Shown piece after piece: positions 42,572 to 51,962 of a DNA stretch of 64,000 bases (its first letter is position 1; the number at the start of each line of letters is the position of its first letter). A model generated the notes under the pieces. It was not told where the DNA came from, ran no database searches, and saw nothing but the letters and a program-made list of their open reading frames with translations. The stretch covers positions 1,426,001 to 1,490,000 of the forward strand of contig NZ_CP071409.1 of the NCBI RefSeq assembly GCF_022647505.1, given 5' to 3'. The stretch comes from [Pantoea] beijingensis (GTDB lineage: Bacteria; Pseudomonadota; Gammaproteobacteria; Enterobacterales; Enterobacteriaceae). A program made the position numbers and the translations under genes.

Positions 42572-43357
42572 TTAATGGGTATCTAACGCCTGCTGAATTT
42601 TCGTTTTGACCTCAATTAAGTCCGGTTGGGTTAAGACACGTGGGCGCCGCGAATGTACCTCAAATTGGCTATCTACCCGTCCGGGACGAGGTTTTAACAC
42701 CACAATACGGTCAGAAAGATAGAGCGCTTCGTCGATATCGTGCGTCACCAATACCGTCGTGAGCTGATGTTGTTGCCAGATCTGCAATAACGCTTTTTGC
42801 AGATGGCGTCGCGTCAGCGAATCAAGTGCGCCAAAGGGCTCATCCAGTAGCAGGATGGACGGCTGCGGGGCCAGACAGCGGGCGATGGCGGCACGTTGCG
42901 ACATACCCCCGGAGAGCTGGTGCGGCCAGGCTTTTTCAAACCCTTTCAGACCGACCAGTTCAATCAACTGCGCAACCCGCCGGCGCTGTTCCGCTGGTGA
43001 GCTATCCTGCTGTTTCAGGCTCAGCAAAATATTCTCTTCCACATTCAGCCAGGGCAGCAAGCGATGGTCCTGGAACACAATACCGCGTGATAATGACGGC
43101 GTGCGTATCGTGTTACCACCGGCCTGGACTTCACCACTGTCAGGACAATCGAGCCCGGCCAGCATCCGTAGCAGGGTCGATTTACCACAGCCGCTAGGGC
43201 CGATCAGGCTAACAAACTCGCCTTTTTTCACCGTCAGAGAAACATTATCCAGCGCCTGAATCTGCTGGTCATTAACCAGAAAACGGCGGGAAACGTGATG
43301 TATCGCAATTTCATCAGCTACCTGAAGTGAAGCGGGAGGAATTACCGTGTCAACCAT
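42572..43357 (-). CDS. SsuB/TauB-type ABC transporter ATPase
   Basis: The 261-residue ATPase has Walker A GPSGCGKST (about 54), signature LSGGMSQRAAIARCL, Walker B ILLLDEPFGALD and VTHDIDEAL, as in nitrate/sulfonate/taurine importers. It is the last gene of the leftward operon and overlaps the preceding permease end by 16 bases. Confidence 0.9.
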   Translation of the reverse strand: MVDTVIPPASLQVADEIAIHHVSRRFLVNDQQIQALDNVSLTVKKGEFVSLIGPSGCGKSTLLRMLAGLDCPDSGEVQAGGNTIRTPSLSRGIVFQDHRLLPWLNVEENILLSLKQQDSSPAEQRRRVAQLIELVGLKGFEKAWPHQLSGGMSQRAAIARCLAPQPSILLLDEPFGALDSLTRRHLQKALLQIWQQHQLTTVLVTHDIDEALYLSDRIVVLKPRPGRVDSQFEVHSRRPRVLTQPDLIEVKTKIQQALDTH

Positions 43358-44139
43358 GGTGTGGCTCTCCGTGTAAGCAAAACAATCAAACGATTCAGGG
43401 ATACGCCCGCCACCGCCAGCGCAATAATGCCGACAATCACTTTATCCATATCGCCATACATGCGGGCAGCGGCAAGATAAATGCCCAGCCCATCGCCAGG
43501 ACCATTTACGTAGCCAGTGCCGACTAAATATTCGGTCCCTATGGTGCCAAGCCAGGCAATGGTAAACGCGGTCTCAAATCCGGACATCATCGTTGGCAGC
43601 GCCGCAGGCAGGATGATATGCCGCAGCGTCGCCCAGCGGCTCAGTTCCAGCAACTGGCCAACTTCCCGGTATGCGTTAGCTACTTTGGCGCAGCCTTCCC
43701 GGCTACTGAGCAACATGGGGAAGAAGGCGCCGAGGGATATTTCCGTAATCTTCAGGGCTTCACCGGTGCCAACCCAGGCGCTTAACAGGGGGATCCATGC
43801 AAACAGGGCAATCTGCTGCGCACCGTTAAAAGTGGGAGACAATATGCGATGAGCCGGACGGTACATACCCAGCCCTATGCCCAGTACGCTCCCCAGCATC
43901 GTACCCAGCAGTAAGCCGGTAAAGGCGCGGAATATCGTTGCGGCCAGCGCGGCGGGAAGTGAGCCATCGGTCACGGCCTGCTGTAGCGTGTGCCAGACTT
44001 TATCGGGGGGAACCAGCAGGGCACTGTTGACTGTGGAGTGATGGCTGACCAGGCTCCAGATTGCCACTAACGCCACCGGCAGCACCAGGGCACGTCCGAC
44101 TCGCCATAGCGGGCTTTTTGACAGAGAGACCTGCGTCAT
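43342..44139 (-). CDS. SsuC/TauC-type ABC transporter permease
   Basis: With start ATG 44139 (MTQVSLSKSPLWRVG) this is a 265-residue permease with six hydrophobic segments and an EAA-type loop (YREVGQLLELSRWATLRHIILPAALP). The start overlaps the upstream permease stop (ATGA); the longer frame to 44418 only shadows that gene. Two different permeases in one operon suggest a heterodimeric channel. Confidence 0.9.
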   Translation of the reverse strand: MTQVSLSKSPLWRVGRALVLPVALVAIWSLVSHHSTVNSALLVPPDKVWHTLQQAVTDGSLPAALAATIFRAFTGLLLGTMLGSVLGIGLGMYRPAHRILSPTFNGAQQIALFAWIPLLSAWVGTGEALKITEISLGAFFPMLLSSREGCAKVANAYREVGQLLELSRWATLRHIILPAALPTMMSGFETAFTIAWLGTIGTEYLVGTGYVNGPGDGLGIYLAAARMYGDMDKVIVGIIALAVAGVSLNRLIVLLTRRATPWLTR

Positions 44140-44969
44140 GCTTTCCCCTCCACGGCCCAGTGCATCAGGCGTTTTTCCAGCCGTAGCGCCAGATAATCGA
44201 GTAGCCAGCCGATGAGACCGATGCAGATCATGGTGACAAAGACCACATCCAACTGAAATGCTTTTCGGCCCCAGGTCATCAGGTAACCGATCCCCGCCGC
44301 CGAGGCGATCATTTCCACCAGGATCAGTGCTTTCCAGCCTTTGCTCAATGCCAGCCGTGCAGCGGTAAACAGAGCGGGCGCTATGGCCGGAAAATAGATA
44401 ATACGCAGGCGCTGCCACAGGGTGAGCTCCAGCACGCGGGCCACATCCCGGTACTTTTGCGGTAGATCGCGTGCGGCGTTATAGCTGCCGATCAGCAACG
44501 GCAAAAAACAGGTTTTGGCGATCAGTACAAACTTCAGTGTCTCACCAATGCCGAAAATCAGCATAAAGAAGGGTAGCCATCCCAGTGACGGAACCAGGCA
44601 GGCAGCCCGCACGGTCGGACCAATCCAGTTATCGGCGGTACGGGAGAGGGCGAACAGCAAACCGGTAGTGACGCCCATCACGCCACCGAAGACAAAACCG
44701 CACAGTAAACGGAACAGGCTGATGCGTAACGCATCGCCCAGTTCGCCATCATGGATTAATTCAATCGCGGTTTGTAACGTATACAACGGAGCCGGGAGGA
44801 TCTGCTCCGGCATCCAGTTGAGGCTGGCGGCGATCTGCCACAATACCAGCAGGCCGGTGGGAAACAGCAGGGCGGTGAGTATTGTGCGGGTATACTGTGA
44901 GATACCGCTGCGATAGCGCTGCAGGCGTAGCAGGGATTGAGGACGTTCCGGCAGAGAAAATACAGACAT
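44136..44969 (-). CDS. SsuC-type ABC transporter permease (second subunit)
   Basis: The 277-residue membrane protein has six or seven helices and the EAA loop KYRDVARVLELTLWQRLRIIYFPAIAP near 170. It is of the binding-protein-dependent nitrate/sulfonate family. It lies 5 bases after the ferredoxin gene and is coupled to the next permease. Confidence 0.9.
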   Translation of the reverse strand: MSVFSLPERPQSLLRLQRYRSGISQYTRTILTALLFPTGLLVLWQIAASLNWMPEQILPAPLYTLQTAIELIHDGELGDALRISLFRLLCGFVFGGVMGVTTGLLFALSRTADNWIGPTVRAACLVPSLGWLPFFMLIFGIGETLKFVLIAKTCFLPLLIGSYNAARDLPQKYRDVARVLELTLWQRLRIIYFPAIAPALFTAARLALSKGWKALILVEMIASAAGIGYLMTWGRKAFQLDVVFVTMICIGLIGWLLDYLALRLEKRLMHWAVEGKA

Positions 44970-44974
44970 GGGAT

Positions 44975-45328
44975 TTACTCCTGTTTTGCTATGTCAGCAT
45001 GGCGATACCGATCGCGGATTATCCAGGTGGGATCAGCATCGGCACCGCCTGCTTGTCCGCGCTTCCAGCCCAAATGGAGAGCGTAACTGCCCATTAACCC
45101 TGCATCGGTGAGCTGTGCTTCATTTACGGATACAGTACGTTCCGCGTCAGGAGCCACATAGAGCGCATCGGTTGGGCAATATATTTCACATAAAAAACAG
45201 GTCTGGCAGTCTTGCTGGCGGCTGATAACGGGCTGACGGCCTATCACGGCATCAAAGACATTGGCCGGACACACCGTCACGCAGCGATTGCAGGCGATGC
45301 ACTGCGTTTCAGAGATAAGTTCAATCAT
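44975..45328 (-). CDS. 4Fe-4S ferredoxin, AsfB/AprB-like
   Basis: The 117-residue protein carries two [4Fe-4S] motifs: CIACNRCVTVCP (about 9-20) and CQTCFLCEIYCP (about 39-50). Start ATG 45328 overlaps the flavoprotein stop (ATGA) and has GGAGACA upstream. It presumably passes electrons to the flavoprotein encoded before it, in the manner of the APS reductase beta subunit. Arylsulfonate (asf) loci of pseudomonads pair a similar reductase and ferredoxin. Confidence 0.85.
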   Translation of the reverse strand: MIELISETQCIACNRCVTVCPANVFDAVIGRQPVISRQQDCQTCFLCEIYCPTDALYVAPDAERTVSVNEAQLTDAGLMGSYALHLGWKRGQAGGADADPTWIIRDRYRHADIAKQE

Positions 45329-46944
45329 GCTGTCTCCTGTAATGGCTGCTGGCGATCCCACTGTGGCCGTCCGGTGCTGTTGAGCAGAATGCGGTGGCCC
45401 AGTCGGGGATCCTGCATCGGCATATCCAGACGGCGGTGAATACCCCGGCTTTCCTGACGTAGCAGTGCCGCTTTATAGGTCCAGCGCGCGACGCTAAGGA
45501 GTGCGCGGGCTTCCCGACGACGTAACAGTTCAATCAAGTTGGTGTCAGGGTGACGATATCCATGCAGTGCCAGTGTTTTATACAGGCTATACAGGCGAGA
45601 CATAGAACCTGTCATCCCCTCGGCACTGCGAAAGAAATTCTTCTCCAGTGGCAGCATCTCATCACGTACCGCGCGGAGAATGGATTCGGCGTTAACGCCC
45701 TGTGCGTGGCGACTGCCTTGCAGGTCGGCACCGATACCGCCCAGATTCAGCAGCGGCGTCCGGCGGTGTTTCTGCTGTCGCTGGGCCAGATGGGACTGCT
45801 GCCGATCAGCGCGCCGTGCCGCCGCTTCACCAGCCGCACGGCCACTGGCGATGGCCCAGGAGGCATTGGGGCCGCCGCCTCCGCTGATAACGCCGTTCAT
45901 CGGCTCACGGCTGGCGGCATCACCCGCGGCGTACAGGCCCGGCACGTCAGTTTCCCCGTGCGGGGTCAACAGCCGTAATCCGCCCAGGCCCCGAACGGTT
46001 CCCTCATTACGCAAGATCACTTCAAAGCGATCGTGAAAGGGGTTGATGCCCTGGCGATCGAATGGCACAAAGCAGTTAGGCTGTGACTGCCGCAGGCTGG
46101 ATTGCAGCTCTGTATCAGCGCGATCCAGCCGGGCATATACCGGCCCCCGCAGCATCGCTTTCGCCAGTGCGCTCTGGCGATCGCCCGGCAGCAACAGCAC
46201 ATTTTCATCGGCGTCGTAAAAGGTTGCCCACTGATAAATAATGCCTTTATTCATCGAGGTACTGACGGGCGTAATACCGTATTGCGCGCTGTACTCCATG
46301 CCGGAAAGGCGTGCTCCGGCCTGTGCACCCAGCAGATAACCATCACCGGTTAGTCCGGTTGCGCCGAGGAAACGTTCGCCGAACGCACAACCGCCGGTCG
46401 CCAGGATGACGGCAGAGGCGGTAATGCGCCAAAAACGGTTCTTTTGTCGGTGGATACCGACGGCGCCAGCCACACCTTCGGCGTCCTGCATTAATGCCAG
46501 CGCCGGTGAATGATCGTAAATGATGACGCCCGCTGCCCGTGCTTTCCGTCGCATAAAGCGCATGTAGTCCGGGCCGCGAAGGTTCGCGATGTAGGGACGT
46601 CCCTGGCCATCTTTGGGGAAGGGGTATCCCCAGCGTACCAACTCATGTAGCCCGTGCCATGCGCTGTCAAGCGTGCGCTCGATGGTTTCCGGGTTGGCCA
46701 GCGCGCCTGTCAGTTTCATGCGTCGGGTAATTTCCGCATCACGTTGTTCAGGCGCAACACACCAGGTCCCGGTATTGGAAGGGGCCGTCGCGCCGCTGGT
46801 GCCAAAATAGCCCTTATCCACCAGGATGACGCGTCGACCAGCCGTTGCGGCACGCAGCGCGGCCCAGGCACCTGCCGGTCCTCCGCCAATCACCAGCACA
46901 TCTGTCATCTCTTCGTTAATATCAGCGAGTGCCGGGAGAGTCAT
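45325..46944 (-). CDS. APS reductase-like flavoprotein, AsfA-like
   Basis: The 539-residue flavoprotein has an FAD fold (VLVIGGGPAGAWAALRAATAG, about 16-36), the GTSGATAPSNTG loop, and a C-terminal helical domain, as in fumarate reductase/APS reductase alpha subunits. It sits in a leftward operon behind a sulfonate-type binding protein and before a ferredoxin and ABC transporter. A redox step releasing sulfur from an imported organosulfonate is inferred from resemblance to asf loci. The start is at 46944 (overlapping the upstream gene by 23 bases) or 46908 (MTDVLVIGGG). Confidence 0.8.
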   Translation of the reverse strand: MTLPALADINEEMTDVLVIGGGPAGAWAALRAATAGRRVILVDKGYFGTSGATAPSNTGTWCVAPEQRDAEITRRMKLTGALANPETIERTLDSAWHGLHELVRWGYPFPKDGQGRPYIANLRGPDYMRFMRRKARAAGVIIYDHSPALALMQDAEGVAGAVGIHRQKNRFWRITASAVILATGGCAFGERFLGATGLTGDGYLLGAQAGARLSGMEYSAQYGITPVSTSMNKGIIYQWATFYDADENVLLLPGDRQSALAKAMLRGPVYARLDRADTELQSSLRQSQPNCFVPFDRQGINPFHDRFEVILRNEGTVRGLGGLRLLTPHGETDVPGLYAAGDAASREPMNGVISGGGGPNASWAIASGRAAGEAAARRADRQQSHLAQRQQKHRRTPLLNLGGIGADLQGSRHAQGVNAESILRAVRDEMLPLEKNFFRSAEGMTGSMSRLYSLYKTLALHGYRHPDTNLIELLRRREARALLSVARWTYKAALLRQESRGIHRRLDMPMQDPRLGHRILLNSTGRPQWDRQQPLQETA

Positions 46945-48004
46945 TACCGTTGGCCTCTTTTTTAGTCCAGAGAGACTGATAACCTAATTTCTCAATGGAT
47001 TGGTTGATATAACGGTCATCAACCCACTGTTGCACATCAATATCACGGCGAATCAATTTACTGTCGCGAGCGAAGCTGATGCCGCGTTGTAAGTTGGCGC
47101 GGAAATAATTATCCAACAGCGGGTTAAGGCGATCTTTCAGTAAGTCTCCCTGATAATCACTCTCGAGGCTGTTGCGCGGCATTTTTGTTTGGGCCCAGAT
47201 AGCAAAAACCTGTTGACGGTTTTTCTCATCAGAAGCAAAAGCCGCCGCCTGGACAAAGGCATCCACCACGCGCTGAGTGACTTCTGGATAGCGTTGTGCA
47301 AAACGTTCGGTAACCACCAGCGAACCGAAGATATTGGCCGGATCGTTTTTACCCTTAGTGGTATAAATCACGTCGGCGATACCTTTATCGCGCAGCGGTA
47401 AAATATCTGCGTTACCGACCACCACATCAATATCACCGGACGTCAGGGCGGAAATTTGATCGGCGGCTTTTAAGTCATAAAGCTGAATATCCTTTTCGCT
47501 GAGATTGATGCTATTGAGCAGCGTTGCCAGCGAGAGCTCAAGAATAGTTCCGCGTGAAACGGAAACTTTTTTCCCTTTTAAATCAGCCAGCGTTTTAATC
47601 GCTGCGCCTTTGCGTGTGACGACATAAATTGGGCTGCTGCCGTATGAGGCCAGTATTTTTGTCCTTAATCCGGAACCTCGGCCAACAATATTCGGTAATC
47701 CGCCATAGTTAGCAAAATCGAGTTGCCCGTTGGCGAGCGCCTCATTAATCGCCGGACCGGTTCCCTGAGGGAATTGCCAGTCGATTTTAACGTGCTCATC
47801 AGCAAAAGCTTTTTCAAGATAACCGTTGGCGCGTAATACACCAATAACCGCGGTACCGTAGGGCGTGCCATAAGGATTTCCCTGTCCGGCGATATGAATG
47901 ACGTTGGGTAAGTTTTCTGCGGCCTGTGCCGGTACCCATATTAACTGGGCTGCCAGCAATGAAATAATGGCCAGCGCATATTGGTATTTTGTTTTTATCG
48001 CCAC
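46922..48004 (-). CDS. SsuA-like periplasmic sulfonate-binding protein
   Basis: This substrate-binding protein is first in the operon. The GTG at 48004, with GGAG just upstream, gives 360 residues starting with a clean signal peptide (VAIKTKYQYALAIISLL, cleavage after QAA). An ATG at 48037 would place an odd hydrophobic leader in front. The mature region has the SsuA/NrtA-type fold (LANGQLDFANYGGLPNIVGRGSG, LKGKKVSVSRGT). Ligand: probably an aliphatic or aromatic sulfonate. Confidence 0.85.
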   Translation of the reverse strand: MAIKTKYQYALAIISLLAAQLIWVPAQAAENLPNVIHIAGQGNPYGTPYGTAVIGVLRANGYLEKAFADEHVKIDWQFPQGTGPAINEALANGQLDFANYGGLPNIVGRGSGLRTKILASYGSSPIYVVTRKGAAIKTLADLKGKKVSVSRGTILELSLATLLNSINLSEKDIQLYDLKAADQISALTSGDIDVVVGNADILPLRDKGIADVIYTTKGKNDPANIFGSLVVTERFAQRYPEVTQRVVDAFVQAAAFASDEKNRQQVFAIWAQTKMPRNSLESDYQGDLLKDRLNPLLDNYFRANLQRGISFARDSKLIRRDIDVQQWVDDRYINQSIEKLGYQSLWTKKEANGNDSPGTR

Positions 48005-48044
48005 ACAAGCTCCAGAATAAAAAATTAAATAAGCCATTCACATT

Positions 48045-48171
48045 TATACCCTAAAGAATTCGAGTTGCATGAAGGCGACGACGCAGTGAATTCCCGGGAG
48101 CTTACTGGAGTAAGTGACCGGGGTGAACGAGGAAAGCCAACGCACAAGCAACTTGAAGTATGACGGGTATA
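48045..48171. repeat. ERIC (IRU) repeat, full 127 bp
   Basis: The segment starts tataccctaaagaattcgag, has the central palindromic block gaattcccgggagcttac / gtaagtgaccggggtgaacg and ends acttgaagtatgacgggtata. That is the enterobacterial repetitive intergenic consensus over its full 127-bp length. It lies between the sulfonate operon promoter and the effector gene. Confidence 0.92.
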
Positions 48172-48527
48172 AAGCGTGATCTTTTCCGGCTGCATAGCAG
48201 GCCACCGTCATAAACGAATGTTAGACATTCTTGTTCCAGGGTGACGGAAATGAGGCGTGATATGAAGTAACAAATTCAGCATTACTTATTTGTTACCGTC
48301 ATAATTCAGAAGATAAAGGCGGTGGGATATCGCCTGTCCTGGCAGCCGTGGCGGCAAAATCGCTGGATGAGGGGAAGGGTTCAGATGCCGGAGTATCTTT
48401 ACGAGGAAGGTTTAAGGTTGCAGGAAACGATGAGGTAAAGGTGAGCACTGGCACCGACGTTGTCGTCATGATACCAGCGCTGTTGACGCGTGAAAGTCAG
48501 AGCTTGCAACTATGCAGATTCACAGAC
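48172..48527. other. Gene-free stretch between ERIC and the effector gene
   Basis: The left part should belong to the sulfonate operon promoter region. On the plus strand an open frame of some 60-75 codons runs to TGA near 48539 (with VSLRGRFKVAGNDEVKVSTG), but it has no convincing start and no recognised similarity. It may be a gene relic. No clear terminator was found. Confidence 0.35.
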
Positions 48528-51500
48528 TCAGCGCTCTGACAAAAACCGAAAACGATTAAGCTGTTCTTTCATGAGGTTCACGTCATGGGGGGTAGCGACA
48601 TTGAGGGTAGGAAATGGAATCCCCTGGTTCAGCGTATCTGAACGCAGTATATCACTACCACTTTGCAGCTTTTCTTCCTGGGCATCCAGACACACGTTAG
48701 CCATGTTCGTTGAGTCTTGCTCTACCCGGTTTTGAATGAACTGCAGGCGTGAGGCATTATCAAGCGGCATAAATAGCTTATCGACAATCTGCCGCTGTAA
48801 CTGCGCTGGCAGCTCACCGAATGTGTCATCATCGATTTTTTTTAGGCAGTTAACACGTACCCCCTGCATTCCGCCCATTTTTTCACTGAGTGCCAGCAGA
48901 CGGTTTAACGCCTCTTTTTGTTTTTCCTGTGGGCCAAATGTGACATCTTCGATGGCGATCATCGCACCAAATTCCACAATATAAGCCCGCGTATGCGGCG
49001 ATACGCCATGCATACCGCTATCAACAAACGCAGTCACCAGTTCTTCGGCAATCTCCTTCTCCGCGGGTGCCAGATCGTTTCCTAGCTTCTGCATACTTTG
49101 CGATGCCATCCAGGAAAGCTGAAAGATTACCGATGTCAGCTTACTCATCAGTAAATCACCGTGCTGTTGGCGTACCTGTGTTGTCTGACGCATTTGACTG
49201 ACGCTGTCTCCAGTGTCAGCCTCAATGCGACTGCGCTGCTGTGAGGATATTTGGGCTATTTTTTGTGCCAATGTCAGCGACCCGGCACCGGGCGTGGTGG
49301 TAAATAACCCCGATCCCTCTAATAAGTGTTCTACCTCGCTTTTCGCCTTTTCACAGCTAAATGTACTGTCCTTATTCACCAGTAAACGGGCGGGCATATA
49401 CAGACGCTCACAAAGCTCCGTTTTACTCTCCATACCAAAAGCGATCCGGACCTGATCAACATGTTCATCGATCCCGATCGGTATGAACGATATTGATGTT
49501 GTGTTAAAACCAAAGCTGTTGCGATCGCGGATCTCGTCACTATTAATTAACTCACGCCTGGTAAAGTAATAATTATTTTCGAGATCGTCGGAGGGTGCCT
49601 GGTTAAACGTAAATCTGTTTACGCTGGTATTGGACGCCCCTATCATGACAAACGGCAGGCCCGGCTCCCAGGCGGTAACGTTCACATTTCCCTCTTTTCC
49701 GTTGAACAGTGCCTCTTTTACAAACCGGGCATTATCCCCTGCACGTTCCAGCATCGCAAATTCTTGCTCACCCGCGCGTAGCATATGTACCAGCAACTGA
49801 GATTCCGGATTATTCATCCAGCCGAGATTATCCTCCGCCTTTTTTAACCAGTCATTGGCGGCCTGTGTCTCCGGTGCAGGCTTAGCCAGTAGCGTAATAC
49901 CACCGGCCATCGCTTTTGCGGTGCCTAAGTTGGCATACTTCTGATAGCTTTTGCACAGTAAAATACGCAACTTTCCACTGCCAATATCATCGGACAGCGC
50001 CTGGGTTAGTTGCTGAAGGTCATGACGTTTCTCAATGGTGCTGTCGAGGACTAACGTCAGGGGAGGTGACTCCGGCGCCTTTTCCGCCAGTGTTTTTTTT
50101 GTACTGGCAATGACCTGGGTGACACCCCAACTTTTGTCCTCATTTTGTTGTGGTGTTGAATGGTTCAGCGTAGCGTAAAGCGTGGTTTTATCGTCGGATT
50201 GCCATCCCGGTTTTATGTCCAGCAGTTCACTGATTTCAAAATAGACGGGCGTTACCAACTTACTCTCGGTACTGGCCATACTTAACGTTGGGTTACGACT
50301 TAACGTCTGTGCCAGCTCAATACCAAGGCTAACAGCATGCATACCCGAGGAGAGTAAAAATGACTCTGGAATAGCGCCAAGTTGCGCCTGACAGTTTTTA
50401 TCAAGGCGGCTGGCTAACTGGAGGTTCATTGCGGCTTTGAAATGCTTGCCGTTATAAGTTTTACAGGTACTTAACAGAATATGCATTTCTTCTATAATCA
50501 CGCGATAACAGTCAGCAACCGCTGAACTGTTGTGTGCGACCGCTGGCATGGTTTCGGATGCCGTTAACAGCACTTTCAGTGAATTGTGCATCAACTCCGG
50601 ATTAAATGGCAGCAGCGGCGCATTAGCCGGTGTTACAGCAGGGGGCTGCGTGGCTTTTTGCCCCAGATGTTGGCGACAAAATAACAGGCGCTGATCGAGC
50701 TGAGGCAGCAATGTTGCCAGCAAACTGGCGGTTGTATTCGTCAGCACCTGAGCACCATGCTCAGCCGGTAACGCGCGCAGTTGTGCAATGGCCTGGTTAA
50801 AACGTGGGTCCCGCAGGGCTAACAACGTCTCAGTGAGAAGGCGTGGAGGATAGTGCATGGGTGTCAGATGTCGGACACTGGCTTGTGCTGCCTGAAATTG
50901 CGATGGCTTGGCGCCCAGATAATGAAGTAATGACTCTGATTCCCTCATAATGAGTTCGGCATGCTCAGGCGTTTTGGATTTATAGCGCAGGGCATAAATA
51001 CCCGAAAATAATTGCGCAAAGTGCCTTTGGAAATGTAGATCGACACTACCGCCCTCAATATCGGCTGGCGGCATCAATGATAAAAGCCGCTTAGCGTTAT
51101 CGCTGCTGTTAACAAAAGTAACCGCCTCATGCTCTTGTCCGCCTCTGGCGAGATAAAGCTGCATGCATTGTTCATTAAAGGCGGGGGTATTCGACGTGCG
51201 GTGATACTCTGAATCTAAACGGTTCTGCATATGCAACTGGTTTGGGTTGTTTTCATCAATTTCATCGGAGGCAAAACTCAAACCGTATTGTGCTGCCGCC
51301 AACGCCCCACCCGATATAGTTTTCAACTGCTGGCGCCGTAAATCGCCAAATATTTCCTGACCGACATGTTCTCCACTCGCAGTGCGCTGATAAAGCCATA
51401 TTTTTCTTAAGTTCTGATGAATATCTTGCGTAAACGAAGAGGGAGAAGGAGCCGCTGAGGTATCGTCCAGAGAAACTTGCGCTTGTTTTAAACGTTGCTG

Positions 51501-51620
51501 TAGGGTTTCACTCTTGGATGCTGAGTCCAGATGTTGGCGTTTAGCAGGGGGAGGTGCATCTCCAGACAATGGCATATCGGGGATAGGTACAGATAGAGAA
51601 CGGCTTACTGCTATTTTCAT
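48528..51620 (-). CDS. Large orphan protein, probable HrpL-regulated type III effector with a PLP-enzyme-like central segment
   Basis: This 1030-residue protein is not one I can name. A hrp box lies 33 bases before the ATG. The N-terminus (MKIAVSRSLSVPIPDM) has Ile at position 3, many Ser/Pro and no acidic residue before position 15, which fits a type III secretion signal. Residues 20-70 look disordered (Pro/Ser/Gln). The middle resembles cystathionine lyase-type PLP enzymes: LSSGMHAVSLGIELA (about 423-437), LVLDSTIE (about 523-530) and KSYQKYANLG...AGG (about 557-574), in the order of the substrate/PLP loop, Asp and Schiff-base Lys (here K561). The rest is mostly helical. The frame is intact. 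Role in the host is inferred; delivery is untested. Confidence 0.7.
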   Translation of the reverse strand: MKIAVSRSLSVPIPDMPLSGDAPPPAKRQHLDSASKSETLQQRLKQAQVSLDDTSAAPSPSSFTQDIHQNLRKIWLYQRTASGEHVGQEIFGDLRRQQLKTISGGALAAAQYGLSFASDEIDENNPNQLHMQNRLDSEYHRTSNTPAFNEQCMQLYLARGGQEHEAVTFVNSSDNAKRLLSLMPPADIEGGSVDLHFQRHFAQLFSGIYALRYKSKTPEHAELIMRESESLLHYLGAKPSQFQAAQASVRHLTPMHYPPRLLTETLLALRDPRFNQAIAQLRALPAEHGAQVLTNTTASLLATLLPQLDQRLLFCRQHLGQKATQPPAVTPANAPLLPFNPELMHNSLKVLLTASETMPAVAHNSSAVADCYRVIIEEMHILLSTCKTYNGKHFKAAMNLQLASRLDKNCQAQLGAIPESFLLSSGMHAVSLGIELAQTLSRNPTLSMASTESKLVTPVYFEISELLDIKPGWQSDDKTTLYATLNHSTPQQNEDKSWGVTQVIASTKKTLAEKAPESPPLTLVLDSTIEKRHDLQQLTQALSDDIGSGKLRILLCKSYQKYANLGTAKAMAGGITLLAKPAPETQAANDWLKKAEDNLGWMNNPESQLLVHMLRAGEQEFAMLERAGDNARFVKEALFNGKEGNVNVTAWEPGLPFVMIGASNTSVNRFTFNQAPSDDLENNYYFTRRELINSDEIRDRNSFGFNTTSISFIPIGIDEHVDQVRIAFGMESKTELCERLYMPARLLVNKDSTFSCEKAKSEVEHLLEGSGLFTTTPGAGSLTLAQKIAQISSQQRSRIEADTGDSVSQMRQTTQVRQQHGDLLMSKLTSVIFQLSWMASQSMQKLGNDLAPAEKEIAEELVTAFVDSGMHGVSPHTRAYIVEFGAMIAIEDVTFGPQEKQKEALNRLLALSEKMGGMQGVRVNCLKKIDDDTFGELPAQLQRQIVDKLFMPLDNASRLQFIQNRVEQDSTNMANVCLDAQEEKLQSGSDILRSDTLNQGIPFPTLNVATPHDVNLMKEQLNRFRFLSER

Positions 51621-51652
51621 TGTATTCTCACAGCAATCATAAGGAGAATGAA

Positions 51653-51681
51653 TGAGTGGTGACGGCTATGAGTTGAGTTCC
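51653..51681 (-). promoter_or_regulatory. hrp box (HrpL promoter) of the effector gene
   Basis: On the minus strand this reads GGAACT-N16-CCACTCA, which matches the consensus GGAACC-N15/16-CCACNNA with one change (C to T in the last base of the first half). It ends 33 bases before the start at 51620. Confidence 0.82.
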
Positions 51682-51962
51682 CTCAATATAGGGTTATCTT
51701 TATCGATAATTCGTGTGATTCTTCTTCGGGTTTCGCGATAACTATATGATTTTTATTATTGTTATCTGTGTAAGCCCGGTTGACAGCAACCGGTGACGAA
51801 AGGTTTGGTATGTAACTGATGTTTGGGAAGTTATTTATCTTTGAACGCACAATCCGGTTACGTTTCCTTTAAGAGATCGACTGATCTTACTCTGCATATA
51901 TGGACGCGCAGTCTGTGCAAGATTTTTACAGTAATGTTCGATGTGAATAACTGCAGGCATAT
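51682..51962. other. Gene-free A+T-rich region upstream of the effector promoter
   Basis: No gene or named repeat is visible between the hrp box and the IS3-like element. The sequence is A+T-rich with only short low-complexity runs. Confidence 0.4.

Noticed and set aside
48348..48539. 63-codon plus-strand frame next to the effector gene
   Set aside because: No good start or ribosome site, no recognised similarity; at most a relic.
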